The notes under the pieces are model-generated. The model did no database searches. It was not told where the DNA came from and saw only the letters and a list, made by a program, of their open reading frames with translations. Both the position numbers and the translations under genes were made by a program. From the NCBI GenBank assembly GCA_002694985.1, contig NZNS01000006.1, positions 264,605 to 328,604 on the forward strand: a stretch of DNA of 64,000 bases, in the 5' to 3' direction. Below, piece after piece: positions 44,338 through 53,035 of the stretch (position 1 is its first letter; each line of letters opens with the position of its first letter). This DNA comes from Parvibaculum sp. (GTDB lineage Bacteria > Pseudomonadota > Alphaproteobacteria > Parvibaculales > Parvibaculaceae).

Positions 44338-45318
44338 ATGAAAGCGATCCGCTGCGTCAACTACGGCGCGCCTTCCTCGCTCGTGCTTGAAGAGACAGAT
44401 GACCCCGCGCCCAAACCCGGACAAGTCGTGATCGAAACGCTAGCGGCAGGGCTCGGCTATGTTGACGCGCTGCTCGTTGCCGGTCTCTATCAGGTGAAGA
44501 CGCCACTGCCATTCGTTCCCGGCAGCGAGGTAGCGGGCAAGGTCATCGCACTGGGCGAAGGCGTCGCCGACGCGCTGATGGGCAAGCGGGTGATGGCGCT
44601 TTCACCATCGGGGGCGCTGGCGGAAAAGACTGCGCTTCCCGCCGCCGCCTGCATACCCGTTCCCGACGTGATGAGCGCGGAAGCTGCCGCCGGTTTCATC
44701 GTCTCCTATTGCACGGCGCTTTACGGCTTCGAGACCTGCGGTCATCTGGCGGCGGGTGAAACCGTGCTCGTGCTCGGCGCGGCAGGCGGTGTCGGCATGG
44801 CCGCCATCGACGTCGCGAAGGCAATGGGTGCGACGGTCATCGCCGCCGCATCGTCGGAGACAAAGCGAAATGCCGCAAAGGCGGCAGGCGCGGATTTCAC
44901 GATCGACTACACCAAAAACGAGTGGCGCGCGGAACTGGAACCGCTGACAGGGCGGCGTGATGTCGATCTCGTCTACGATCCCGTGGGCGGCGATATTTCC
45001 GAGACAGCCTTCCGCTGCCTCGCGCCCGGCGGACGCCACCTCGTGATCGGTTTCGCGGCCGGCGCGATCCCGCGTATTCCGCTGAACCTGCCGCTGCTGA
45101 AGCGTTCCTCCATCGTCGGCGTCGACTGGGGCGGCTATATCCGCGCCAATCCCGCAGACAATGTTCCACTGCTGAAGACGCTGACCGCAATGGCAAGCGA
45201 GGGCCGCATCCATCCAGAACCCTCGGCAAGTTATCCGCTGACGGAAGCGCCCGCCGTGCTCCAGCGTCTGCTCGATCGCGAGAGCGTGGGAAAGCCCGTG
45301 ATCACCTTCTCTCGCTGA
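44338..45318 (+). CDS. NADPH:quinone oxidoreductase / zeta-crystallin-like MDR dehydrogenase
   Basis: 326 residues from the ATG at 44338, after GGGAG; a longer frame from 44284 adds 18 residues unlike the family. The GroES-like domain (about 1-125) has PFVPGSEVAGKVIALGEGV. The Rossmann domain has LVLGAAGGVGMAAIDVAKAMGATVIAAAS and DLVYDPVGGDISETAFRCLAPGGRHLVIGFAAG, typical of the NADPH-binding MDR subfamily. No catalytic or structural zinc ligands are evident. Members reduce quinones or alpha,beta-unsaturated acyl compounds. It follows the oxoprolinase gene and may be co-transcribed. The substrate is not predictable. Confidence 0.9.
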   Translation: MKAIRCVNYGAPSSLVLEETDDPAPKPGQVVIETLAAGLGYVDALLVAGLYQVKTPLPFVPGSEVAGKVIALGEGVADALMGKRVMALSPSGALAEKTALPAAACIPVPDVMSAEAAAGFIVSYCTALYGFETCGHLAAGETVLVLGAAGGVGMAAIDVAKAMGATVIAAASSETKRNAAKAAGADFTIDYTKNEWRAELEPLTGRRDVDLVYDPVGGDISETAFRCLAPGGRHLVIGFAAGAIPRIPLNLPLLKRSSIVGVDWGGYIRANPADNVPLLKTLTAMASEGRIHPEPSASYPLTEAPAVLQRLLDRESVGKPVITFSR

Positions 45319-45561
45319 TCCACAGCAGGCTTACGCAGAATGCACAAGCGCCACTCCGGCAGAACACTGGCGGCGTCCACGCGACAATTCAACGACACTG
45401 ACAGAAACTCATCCACAAGCGATTTTCCGGGCTGTTTCAATGCCTTGGCGCACAAATTTCAATCGCCCCAATTCACATGTTGCAGTGCAGCCATGATTTC
45501 GCTTGCGGAAAGCCGTCCCAAGGCCCGAGAGTCATCCTCCACCACGATGCGGGAGGCCGGA

Positions 45562-45642
45562 ATGCTTGCAATGAAAATCGGGTACCTGGCGACCGGACTG
45601 GCGTTTGTCTTTGTCGGCGCCGTCACGATGGGCCTGTTCTGA
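45562..45642 (+). CDS. Candidate 26-residue single-helix membrane miniprotein
   Basis: The ATG at 45562 is preceded by GGGAGG (45551-45556) at 5-base spacing, the best ribosome binding site in this 700-bp gap. The short product starts MLAMKIG and then has one uninterrupted hydrophobic helix (YLATGLAFVFVGAVTMGLF) up to the stop. In-frame ATGs at 45547 and earlier allow longer forms. The TGA stop forms the 3-base loop of a perfect hairpin (45632-45650). I do not recognise a family. Small single-helix proteins often modulate larger membrane complexes, but that is only a general possibility. Coding status is unproven. Confidence 0.4.
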   Translation: MLAMKIGYLATGLAFVFVGAVTMGLF

Positions 45643-45650
45643 GAACAGGC
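45632..45650 (+). repeat. Perfect 8-bp hairpin with a stop codon as its loop
   Basis: GCCTGTTC (45632-45639), TGA (45640-45642), GAACAGGC (45643-45650). The TGA is the stop of the small membrane ORF. No T-run follows, so it is not a standard terminator. An imperfect hairpin (AGAGGGCGC with GCGCTCTCT) follows at 45671-45699. Confidence 0.7.
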
Positions 45651-45712
45651 GAACAGCATCAGGAATTTTCAGAGGGCGCATGCATGGCAGGCGCTCTCTC
45701 TTATTTCTGCCT

Positions 45713-45868
45713 TCACGCAACGGGAAAGTGTGCCGCACAAGCCTCCGGTTCCAGACGCAGCGCATTCACCATGAACGACACCATGTGATAGAAGCCCGTC
45801 AGCATGACGAGTTCGAGCAACTGTTCGTCGCTGAACTCGGCTTTCAGCATATCGTCCAGCGTTCTCAA
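45713..45868 (-). pseudogene. Remnant of a carboxymuconolactone decarboxylase/AhpD-like gene, C-terminal part
   Basis: The minus-strand frame ending at 45713 reads LDDMLKAEFSDEQLLELV, then MLTGFYHMVSFMVNALRLEPE. This is the conserved C-terminal helix pair of carboxymuconolactone decarboxylase-family proteins. Residues encoded upstream of about 45860 lose all resemblance, because that DNA belongs to an HxlR remnant on the other strand. The catalytic CxxC or His region, which should lie further upstream, is missing. The N-terminal half therefore appears to have been deleted. Confidence 0.6.
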
Positions 45869-46016
45869 CACGCGGCTTGCGGATATGCGCGATACGCAGC
45901 TCGTCGAGCTTCTGCCCAATGAAGGTTATGCGCTGACGAAAATGGGGCGCGAACTGCACACGCAGCTCACGCCCCTTGGTGTCTGGTCAGAAAAATGGGC
46001 TAAAGCGCTGAAATGA
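45849..46016 (+). pseudogene. Remnant of an HxlR-family (MarR-like) regulator, C-terminal part
   Basis: The plus-strand frame reads SISSSVLNTRLADMRDTQLV, then LLPNEGYALTKMGRELHTQL and TPLGVWSEKWAKALK to a TGA. This matches the end of the recognition helix, the wing (YxLTxxGREL) and the C-terminal helix of HxlR-type winged-helix regulators. The first 40-50 residues, including the usual CPIxxTLxLIGGKW-like start, are missing and are replaced by the antisense of the neighbouring remnant. It stops 3 bases before the convergent metH gene. Confidence 0.55.
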
Positions 46017-46019
46017 CGC

Positions 46020-48701
46020 TCAGGCCGCTTCCTCTTCCGGGGCCTCACCCGGCGTGTAATTGAGGATCGGCGCGAGCCAGCGCTCCATGACGCGCAGCTC
46101 CATGCCCTTACGCTTGGCATATTCGACGACCTGATCGCGCTCGACCTTGCCGACGCCGAAATATTCCGACTGCGGATGGCTGAAATACATGCCGCTGACG
46201 GAAGCGCCAGGCCACATCGCATAGCTTTCGGTGAGCTTCACGCCAATCGTCCCTTCGGGATCGAGAAGCTTGAAAAGCGTCGCCTTCTCCGTGTGGTCGG
46301 GCTGCGCCGGATAGCCGGGCGCAGGGCGGATGCCCTGATACTTCTCCTCGATCAGCTCTTCACTGCTGAGCTTCTCATCTCCCGCATAGGCCCAGAACTC
46401 CTTGCGCACACGCTCATGCATATGCTCGGCGAAAGCCTCCGCAAGCCGGTCGGCCAGCGCCTGCGAGAGAATGGCGCGATAATCGTCGTTCTTCTCCCTG
46501 AAGCTCTTGGCGATATCGTCTTCACCGAAGCCGGCACTCACACAGAAGCCGCCAATATAGTCGGCAACGCCGCTATCCTTCGGCGCGATAAAATCGGAGA
46601 GCGCGTAATTCGCGCGGTCCGAAGAGCGCTTCATCTGCTGACGCAGCGTGTGGAAGACCTCGAGGCGCTCCTTGCGCTCGTCATCCGTGTAGAGCTCTAT
46701 GTCGTCAGTGTCGATTTCGTTCGCCGGCCAGAAGCCGATGACGGCGCGCGCCTTCAACCACTTCTCCTCGACCATCTGCTTCAGCATTTCCTGCGCATCG
46801 TCGAAAAGCCCGCGCGCAGCTTCGCCCACCTTGTCATCCTGAAGAATCTGCGGATAGCGGCCATGCAGCTCCCATGTCTGGAAGAAAGGCGTCCAGTCGA
46901 TGTAAGGCACGAGCTTGTCGATCGGATATTCGTCGAAGACCTTGGTGCCGAGGAAGGACGGCTTCACCGGCTTGTTGTTCTCCCAATCGGCCTTGAAGCG
47001 GTTTTCCCGTGCGCCTTCAATGGTCTGGCGCTCCTTCTTTTCCCGGCCCGCCGCATGACGCGCGGCAAGCTCCTTGTACTGGCCCCGGATATCCGAGACA
47101 TAAGCATCCTTCCGTTCGGAAATGAGGTTGGAAGCCACGCCGACAGCACGGCTCGCATCCGTCACATAGATGGCCTGTCCCGCCTTGTAGTTCGGGTGGA
47201 TCTTCACCGCCGTGTGAATCTGGCTCGTCGTCGCGCCGCCGATCATCAGCGGAATGTCGAAGCCCTGGCGTTCCATTTCCGCCGCGACATGGCACATCTC
47301 GTCGAGCGACGGCGTGATAAGCCCGGAAAGGCCGATGATATCGACATTGTGCTTCTTGGCTTCCTCGAGAATCTTCTCGGCCGGCTGCATGACACCGAGG
47401 TCGATCACCTCAAAATTGTTGCACTGGAGAACAACGCCGACGATGTTCTTGCCGATATCGTGAACGTCGCCCTTCACCGTCGCCATCAGGATGCGCGCCG
47501 CGGCTTCATCATCCGTGATGCCCATCTCTTCCTTTTCCTTCTCCATGAAGGGCATGAGATAGGCAACCGCCTGCTTCATCACGCGGGCGCTCTTCACCAC
47601 CTGCGGCAGGAACATCTTGCCCGAACCGAAGAGGTCGCCGACGACATTCATGCCGTCCATCAGCGGACCTTCGATAACGTGAAGCGGGCGCTCGAACAGA
47701 TGGCGGGCCTCTTCCACATCTTCCTCGATATAGGCATTGATGCCCTTCACCAGCGAATGGGTGATGCGCTCCTTCACCGGCTTCTCGCGCCAGGAAAGAT
47801 CTTCCTCGCGCTTCTTGCCGCCTTCGCCCTTGTAGCGTTCGGCGGTTTCGAGCAGACGCTCGGTCGCGTCGGGACGGCGATTCAGGATCACGTCTTCCAC
47901 CCGCTCGCGCAGTTCCGGCTCGATGTCATCATAGATCGCAAGCTGACCGGCATTCACGATACCCATATCCATACCCGCCTTGACGGCGTGGTAGAGGAAC
48001 ACGGAATGCATCGCCTCGCGCACGGGTTCGTTGCCCCGGAACGAGAAGGAGATGTTGGAAACACCGCCCGAGATATGTGCATAGGGCAGATTCTGCTTGA
48101 TCCGCTGACATGCCTCGATGAACTCGACGGCATAATTGTTGTGCTCTTCGATACCGGTCGCGACCGCAAAGATGTTCGGGTCGAAAATGATATCTTCCGG
48201 CGCAAACCCGACCTTCTCGGTCAGCAGCTTGTAGGCGCGCTCGCAAATTTCGTATTTGCGGTTCGCTGTGTCCGCCTGGCCGACTTCATCGAAGGCCATG
48301 ACGACGGTCGCCGCGCCGTATTTGCGGATCTTGCGCGCCTGTTCGAGGAACTGCTCCTCGCCCTCCTTCATGCTGATCGAGTTCACGATCGGCTTGCCCT
48401 GCACGCGCTTGAGGCCCGCCTCGATCACGTTCCACTTGGATGAGTCGATCATGATCGGCACACGCGAGATATCCGGCTCTGCGGCGATCAGGTTCAGGAA
48501 CCGGATCATAGCCGCCTCGGAGTCGAGCATGCCCTCGTCCATGTTGATGTCGATGATCTGAGCACCGTTCTCGACCTGCTGGCGGGCGACAGCCAGCGCA
48601 TCGTCGAAGCGATCTTCCATGATCATCTTCTTGAAGCGCGCCGAACCCGTCACATTGGTACGTTCGCCGATATTGATGAAGTTTGCCGTGGTTTGAGTCA
48701 T
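46020..48701 (-). CDS. metH: Methionine synthase, large part: pterin-binding, cobalamin-binding and reactivation domains
   Basis: 893 residues from the ATG at 48701. The pterin (methyl-tetrahydrofolate) domain starts [21 protein letters not shown] cap and cobalamin-binding module follow, with [19 protein letters not shown], where the His of DxHxxG is the lower cobalt ligand, and [13 protein letters not shown]. The C-terminal reactivation (SAM-binding) domain has [15 protein letters not shown] and [24 protein letters not shown]. The N-terminal homocysteine-binding domain is absent and is encoded by the preceding gene, so MetH is made as two polypeptides. No remnant of a fusion joint is seen in the 92-base spacer. 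It is the last gene of the operon. Confidence 0.95.
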   Translation of the reverse strand: MTQTTANFINIGERTNVTGSARFKKMIMEDRFDDALAVARQQVENGAQIIDINMDEGMLDSEAAMIRFLNLIAAEPDISRVPIMIDSSKWNVIEAGLKRVQGKPIVNSISMKEGEEQFLEQARKIRKYGAATVVMAFDEVGQADTANRKYEICERAYKLLTEKVGFAPEDIIFDPNIFAVATGIEEHNNYAVEFIEACQRIKQNLPYAHISGGVSNISFSFRGNEPVREAMHSVFLYHAVKAGMDMGIVNAGQLAIYDDIEPELRERVEDVILNRRPDATERLLETAERYKGEGGKKREEDLSWREKPVKERITHSLVKGINAYIEEDVEEARHLFERPLHVIEGPLMDGMNVVGDLFGSGKMFLPQVVKSARVMKQAVAYLMPFMEKEKEEMGITDDEAAARILMATVKGDVHDIGKNIVGVVLQCNNFEVIDLGVMQPAEKILEEAKKHNVDIIGLSGLITPSLDEMCHVAAEMERQGFDIPLMIGGATTSQIHTAVKIHPNYKAGQAIYVTDASRAVGVASNLISERKDAYVSDIRGQYKELAARHAAGREKKERQTIEGARENRFKADWENNKPVKPSFLGTKVFDEYPIDKLVPYIDWTPFFQTWELHGRYPQILQDDKVGEAARGLFDDAQEMLKQMVEEKWLKARAVIGFWPANEIDTDDIELYTDDERKERLEVFHTLRQQMKRSSDRANYALSDFIAPKDSGVADYIGGFCVSAGFGEDDIAKSFREKNDDYRAILSQALADRLAEAFAEHMHERVRKEFWAYAGDEKLSSEELIEEKYQGIRPAPGYPAQPDHTEKATLFKLLDPEGTIGVKLTESYAMWPGASVSGMYFSHPQSEYFGVGKVERDQVVEYAKRKGMELRVMERWLAPILNYTPGEAPEEEAA

Positions 48702-48793
48702 CTCATCCCGATCTGCATTTTTACGCGTGTGAATTTCAAACTTGTCCGACAGCCGCCCGCGCATGACACGCGGTGGCCATCGTCCCGGCCCCG

Positions 48794-49873
48794 TCAGTCG
48801 GCCGCGAAAGGCTCAAGACCGGAAAGGCGCATCCGACGCTCGATCTCGGGGATGGCGCGCGCCTTGCCCGCTTTCGCCGCTTCCGCAATTGCCTTGATAT
48901 GGGCCGGCGTCGTGCCGCAGCACCCGCCAAGAATGTTGACGATGCCGGAGCCTGCGAATTCGCCCACCAGCTTCGCCATCTGTTCGGGACTTTCGTCATA
49001 CTCGCCCATCTCGTTCGGCAGACCCGCATTCGGATGCGCGGAGACATTCGTATCCGCGATGCGCGACAAGGTGTCGATGTGCTGACGCATTTCCTTTGCG
49101 CCCAGCGCACAATTGAGTCCGATGGAAAAAGGTTCGACATGGCGAACCGAGTTCCAGAACGCTTCCGGCGTCTGCCCCGAGAGAAGACGGCCGGACATAT
49201 CGGTGATCGTGCCCGAGATCATGATCGGCAGCTCAAGGCCAAGCTCCTCGAACACATCCGTCACCGCATAAAGCGCCGCCTTGGCGTTGAGCGTGTCGAA
49301 GATGGTCTCGACGAGGATCGTGTCGGCACCGCCTTCGATGAGGCCCTTGGTCGCTTCCTGATAGGCTTCGTAAAGCTTGTCGAAATCGACATTGCGGAAG
49401 CCGGGATCGTTCACATCCGGCGAAATGGAGGCGGTGCGATTGGTCGGCCCGAGGACGCCGGCGACGTAGCAGACGCGACCCGGCTCTTCCTGCTCGCAAA
49501 GATCCGCCGCCTCGCGGGCGATGCGGGCGCTTGCCACATTCATCTCATAGGCGAGATCTTCCATGTGATAATCGGCCTGCGCAATGCGCGTCGCGCCGAA
49601 CGTATTGGTTTCGGCAAAATCCGCGCCTGCACGGTAATATTCAAGATGAATAGCGCGCAGGATATCGGGCTGAACAAGCGAGATGAGTTCGTTGTTGCCC
49701 TTCACATCGCTCTCGTGATCCTTGAAGCGCTCGCCGCGATAATCCGCTTCCTGCAGCTTGTACTGCTGGATCATCGTGCCCATCGCGCCATCGAGAATGA
49801 GGACGCGCTCCTGCACTTCCTTCTTGAGATGGGCGAGGCGTTCTTCGCGTGTTTTCGGGTGTGACATGTTCAT
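48794..49873 (-). CDS. metH: Methionine synthase, homocysteine-binding part
   Basis: 359 residues; the ATG at 49867 (MSHPKT) has better spacing to GGAG than the one at 49873. It is the Hcy-binding TIM barrel of B12-dependent methionine synthase, with [20 protein letters not shown] and [16 protein letters not shown]. The zinc-binding cysteines are seen in [14 protein letters not shown] and [17 protein letters not shown]. It ends at residue 359, where full-length MetH would continue into the pterin domain; that part is the next gene. In full-length enzymes the barrel activates homocysteine thiolate for methyl transfer from cobalamin, so this polypeptide must dock onto the large part. It follows metF by 29 bases. 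Confidence 0.94.
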   Translation of the reverse strand: MNMSHPKTREERLAHLKKEVQERVLILDGAMGTMIQQYKLQEADYRGERFKDHESDVKGNNELISLVQPDILRAIHLEYYRAGADFAETNTFGATRIAQADYHMEDLAYEMNVASARIAREAADLCEQEEPGRVCYVAGVLGPTNRTASISPDVNDPGFRNVDFDKLYEAYQEATKGLIEGGADTILVETIFDTLNAKAALYAVTDVFEELGLELPIMISGTITDMSGRLLSGQTPEAFWNSVRHVEPFSIGLNCALGAKEMRQHIDTLSRIADTNVSAHPNAGLPNEMGEYDESPEQMAKLVGEFAGSGIVNILGGCCGTTPAHIKAIAEAAKAGKARAIPEIERRMRLSGLEPFAAD

Positions 49874-49902
49874 TTCTCCAGGTGCTGTTCGGTTCGCAGG
49901 GC

Positions 49903-50805
49903 TCAGACGGCTTCCGGCTCGGCCGGAACGGTCTGCGGGCGAAGGCCCAGCACATGACAGATCGCAAAGGTGAGATCCGCCTGGTTAAGCGTGTAAAAGT
50001 GGAAACGGTCGAAGCCATAGCTCCGCAACCGATTGACCTGCTCGGCGGCGACATAGGCACCGATCAGTTTGCGCGTCGGCAGATCGTCATCGAGACCGAT
50101 GTAATAATCGTCCAGCCATTTGGGGATGCTCGCGCCACAGCGGGCCGCCATGCGCTTCGTCCCCTTGAAATTCGTTGTCGGCATGATGCCCGGCACGATC
50201 GGCACATCGATGCCGGCCGCGTGCGCCTTTTCAAGAAAACGCACATGCTGGTCCGTATCGAAAACGAACTGCGTAATGGCCCGCGTGGCGCCCGCATCGA
50301 TCTTGCGCCTGAGAAGCTCGATATCGGCTTCAATCGATTCTGATTCAGGATGCTTTTCAGGATAGGCCGACACGATCACATTGAAGTCGGCGATCTTGCG
50401 GATGCCCTCGATAAGCTCGGGCGTCGACTGATAGCCTTCCGGATGCGCCTGATAAGGTGCGCCGAGTTCCGGCATGTCGCCGCGCAGGGCGACAATGTTG
50501 CGGATGCCGGCATCCCAATAGGCACGGATGACGTCATCGACTTCGGCCTTCGATGCACCGACGCAGGTCAGATGCGCTACCGGCTCGAGAGAGGTCTCGT
50601 CATGGATGCGCTTCACCGTCTGATGCGTGCGCTCGCGCGTCGACCCGCCAGCGCCATAGGTGACGGAGACGAATTCCGGCTGGAGCGGCTCGAGCCTGCG
50701 AATGGACTTCCACAGCGTCTCTTCCATCTCCGGCGTCTTCGGCGGGAAGAACTCGAACGACACGCGGGTCCGTTCTTCTCGCTCTTTTTTCTGCGTCTTC
50801 GTCAT
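49903..50805 (-). CDS. metF: 5,10-methylenetetrahydrofolate reductase
   Basis: 300 residues with the MetF TIM barrel: [57 protein letters not shown], and [11 protein letters not shown], which binds [35 protein letters not shown] follows. It reduces methylene-THF to methyl-THF with NADH and FAD, and supplies the methyl donor for the adjacent split MetH. It begins 5 bases after the stop of the ArsR-methyltransferase gene. Confidence 0.96.
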   Translation of the reverse strand: MTKTQKKEREERTRVSFEFFPPKTPEMEETLWKSIRRLEPLQPEFVSVTYGAGGSTRERTHQTVKRIHDETSLEPVAHLTCVGASKAEVDDVIRAYWDAGIRNIVALRGDMPELGAPYQAHPEGYQSTPELIEGIRKIADFNVIVSAYPEKHPESESIEADIELLRRKIDAGATRAITQFVFDTDQHVRFLEKAHAAGIDVPIVPGIMPTTNFKGTKRMAARCGASIPKWLDDYYIGLDDDLPTRKLIGAYVAAEQVNRLRSYGFDRFHFYTLNQADLTFAICHVLGLRPQTVPAEPEAV

Positions 50806-50810
50806 TATTT

Positions 50811-51803
50811 CTACTTAACTCCCTCGAATTCGATTGAGGCTTTCGTTGTCCGGGGCGATGAGCCACGCTTGTCGGCAACCCAGATCAACACCGTGAGCTT
50901 CGCGTCCTCTCCGCCTTCCGGCGGGAGCACCCTCGTCTCACCTACATTGAGACCGGCATCTGCCAGCCATTCGTTCACTTCACTTTCCGCGAAGCCAAGC
51001 CGCCGATGGGCATGGCTGTCCCGGAGAAAATCGAGATCATGCGGCGCGAAGTCCGCAATCAGCAGGCGTCCGCCCGGCTTCAGCACGCGCGCCGCTTCCG
51101 CGATGGAGGCCGCCGGATCGTCGAGATAGTGAAGCACCATGTGTGACGTCACGAGATCCACGGTTCCGTCCTGCATGGGCAGGTCGTAGAGATCGCCCTG
51201 CCGGACCGAACAATGATGCAACGACTGCTGCGCCAGCTGCGCCCGGGCAAGTGCGAGCATCTCCGGGCTGAGATCGATACCGAGACCGGCTTTCGCCCTG
51301 GGGCCGAAAAGCTCCAGCATCCGGCCCGTGCCTGTCCCGAGATCGGCGACGAGTTCCATGTCGCCCGTGCCACCCAGCTCGAGCATTGCCTGCTCGACCT
51401 TGTCTTCCGGCACATAGAGCGAGCGAATCCGGTCCCACTCGTCGGCATTGGCGCGGAAATAGGCAGCTGCCTTTTCTGCCCGCGACATGCGCACCGCCTC
51501 AAGCCGTTCGAGGTCGCGCGCAATGACCAGATCTTCCTGCGGGATAAGCCCGCTCAGAACTGAAGCGAGCTCCGCCACCGAGCCATTGCTCGCCAGACGG
51601 TAAAATACCCAGCTTCCCTCGCGAAATCGCTCCAGAAGGCCGGCTTCGCAGAGCAGCTTGAGATGGCGGCTGACGCGCGGCTGGCTCTGCCGCAGAATCT
51701 GCGTCAGTTCCGTGACCGTCAGCTCGCTATGCACCAGCAAGGCCAGAAGGCGAAGCCGGGTAGGCTCGCCGGCCGCCCGCAATCCCGCGAGAAGTTGCTC
51801 CAT
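50811..51803 (-). CDS. ArsR-type winged-helix regulator fused to a SAM-dependent methyltransferase domain
   Basis: 330 residues. The N-terminal ArsR/SmtB wHTH (about 1-95) has LRAAGEPTRLRLLALLVHSELTVTELTQIL, then QSQPRVSRHLKLLCEAGLLERFREGSWVFYRL. I see no obvious metal-binding ELCVCDL-type motif. The C-terminal class I methyltransferase domain (about 130-310) has LVADLGTGTGRMLELF, GIDLSPEMLALAR and LKPGGRLLIADFAPHDLDFL. This two-domain protein heads many alphaproteobacterial metF-metH operons, and a role as a sensor of SAM or S-adenosylhomocysteine is plausible but inferred. It is the first gene of the operon, and an ATAAA/TTTAT palindrome precedes it. Confidence 0.9.
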   Translation of the reverse strand: MEQLLAGLRAAGEPTRLRLLALLVHSELTVTELTQILRQSQPRVSRHLKLLCEAGLLERFREGSWVFYRLASNGSVAELASVLSGLIPQEDLVIARDLERLEAVRMSRAEKAAAYFRANADEWDRIRSLYVPEDKVEQAMLELGGTGDMELVADLGTGTGRMLELFGPRAKAGLGIDLSPEMLALARAQLAQQSLHHCSVRQGDLYDLPMQDGTVDLVTSHMVLHYLDDPAASIAEAARVLKPGGRLLIADFAPHDLDFLRDSHAHRRLGFAESEVNEWLADAGLNVGETRVLPPEGGEDAKLTVLIWVADKRGSSPRTTKASIEFEGVK

Positions 51804-51833
51804 GTACGATTCAGTCCTTCAGGTTTCGCTGCG

Positions 51834-51855
51834 GATATAAACATATCTTTATGTC
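51834..51855. promoter_or_regulatory. Candidate operator for the ArsR-methyltransferase regulator
   Basis: An imperfect palindrome centred at 51844/51845 with core ATAAACATATCTTTAT (51837-51852). Extending it three bases on each side gives 18 matched positions of 22. It lies 31 bases upstream of the regulator start, where autorepression would be expected, and the AT-rich form fits ArsR-family operators. Confidence 0.6.
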
Positions 51856-52045
51856 CTTCAAAACCCTTTTTTCCGACTGTGACGTTTTCTCGACGCCTTG
51901 CCGGATTCTTTATCTCCGCCGCCGCCTGCGCTGGTTAACCCTGAGCGCCTATGATAGGCAGAGATACCGCTGGGGCGCGGGAATCGGCGAGAAATTGCAC
52001 CAAATGATCCGCCGTTCACACGGATTTAAACCGTTGGTTCAATGC

Positions 52046-52072
52046 TTGCGGCAATAATGTTTGCAGCAATAA
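52046..52072. promoter_or_regulatory. Two direct copies of TTGCRGCAATAA upstream of mlaA
   Basis: TTGCGGCAATAA (52046-52057) and TTGCAGCAATAA (52061-52072) have a 15-base period. Each begins with a short palindrome TTGC-R-GCAA. They lie 46-72 bases before the mlaA start in the 314-bp divergent spacer 51804-52117, and may be a regulator site or overlap the promoter. Confidence 0.45.
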
Positions 52073-52117
52073 GACGGCGCGATGCCCGCCGGGTAGTTAA
52101 TGGGAACGGACGATATT

Positions 52118-52966
52118 ATGAAGACCACGCATCGGAATGGTGGACCCTTGGCAGGTATCGCGCTTGTGGCCGCGCTGGCACTCACATTCGCGCTGACGGC
52201 GCCACACAGGGCCATGGCCGCCGACGAAGAACCTGCCATGGCGACGAGCGACACTGACGCCTATAACGATTCGGGCGAGAATGACCCGCTTGAGCCGATG
52301 AACCGCTATTTCTTCGAGCTTAACAAATTCTTCGATACGATCCTGCTGAAGCCGGTCGCCACCTGGTATGACGGCGTCGTGCCGGAACCGGGCCGCAACG
52401 GCATCCGCAACTTCCTCGACAATCTGCGCAGCCCCGTCATCCTCGCAAACGACCTGCTGCAGGGCGAATGGGACCGCGCGGGCACCACTGCAAGCCGCTT
52501 CGGCATCAACACGACGGTCGGCTTGCTCGGCCTGTTCGATCCGGCCGCTGACTGGGGCATGCCGCAACACAGCGAGGATTTCGGCCAGACGCTCGGCACC
52601 TACGATGTCGCGGAAGGCCCCTATCTCTTCTTGCCGGTACTGGGCCCTGCCCCGCCCCGCGACCTGACGGGCTTCGTCGTCGACCAGTTCTTCGATCCAT
52701 TGACCTACATCTACTGGGATGATTCCAGTGACGTGCCGCTGATCCGCTTCGCTGTGAACGGCATTGACCAGCGAGCGCGCAGCCTCGACACGCTCGACCA
52801 GATCGAACGAACCTCCGTCGATCACTACGCCACGGTCCGCAACCTTTACCGGCAGATACGGAAGAACGAAATTGCCAATGGCAAAAGGGATTTCGACGAT
52901 CTGCCCGACATCGACAATCTAAATTTTGACACAAACGAAACTGACAGCCCGTCTGCGAGTTTCTAA
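52118..52966 (+). CDS. mlaA: MlaA/VacJ family phospholipid-transport protein
   Basis: About 282 residues from the ATG at 52118; 52100 is also possible. A signal peptide ends near APHRAMA-ADEE. There is no lipobox cysteine, so unlike E. coli MlaA this one is not a lipoprotein. The MlaA domain is clear: NDPLEPMNRYFFELNKFFDTILLKPVATWY, GIRNFLDNLRSPVILANDLLQGE, and GPYLFLPVLGPAPPRDLTG. MlaA forms a ring in the outer membrane and removes misplaced phospholipids from the outer leaflet. mlaC follows directly, while the mlaFEDB inner-membrane genes are not in the window. Confidence 0.93.
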   Translation: MKTTHRNGGPLAGIALVAALALTFALTAPHRAMAADEEPAMATSDTDAYNDSGENDPLEPMNRYFFELNKFFDTILLKPVATWYDGVVPEPGRNGIRNFLDNLRSPVILANDLLQGEWDRAGTTASRFGINTTVGLLGLFDPAADWGMPQHSEDFGQTLGTYDVAEGPYLFLPVLGPAPPRDLTGFVVDQFFDPLTYIYWDDSSDVPLIRFAVNGIDQRARSLDTLDQIERTSVDHYATVRNLYRQIRKNEIANGKRDFDDLPDIDNLNFDTNETDSPSASF

Positions 52967-53035
52967 TACGGAGCCTGCTTCCGAATGGCGGCAGGCAGAG
53001 CGTCAGAGGCTCCACACCGGATCTGGAGAATAAAG

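Noticed and set aside
45459..45659. Minus-strand ORF of 66 codons opposite the small membrane ORF
   Set aside because: No ribosome binding site or recognisable domain, and it overlaps the better-supported plus-strand ORF.
51879..51901. Possible extra copy of the intergenic element (GACGTTTTCTCGAC, minus-strand similarity)
   Set aside because: Only the central AAACGTCA part matches and no GGGGATAA block is present, so I do not count it.
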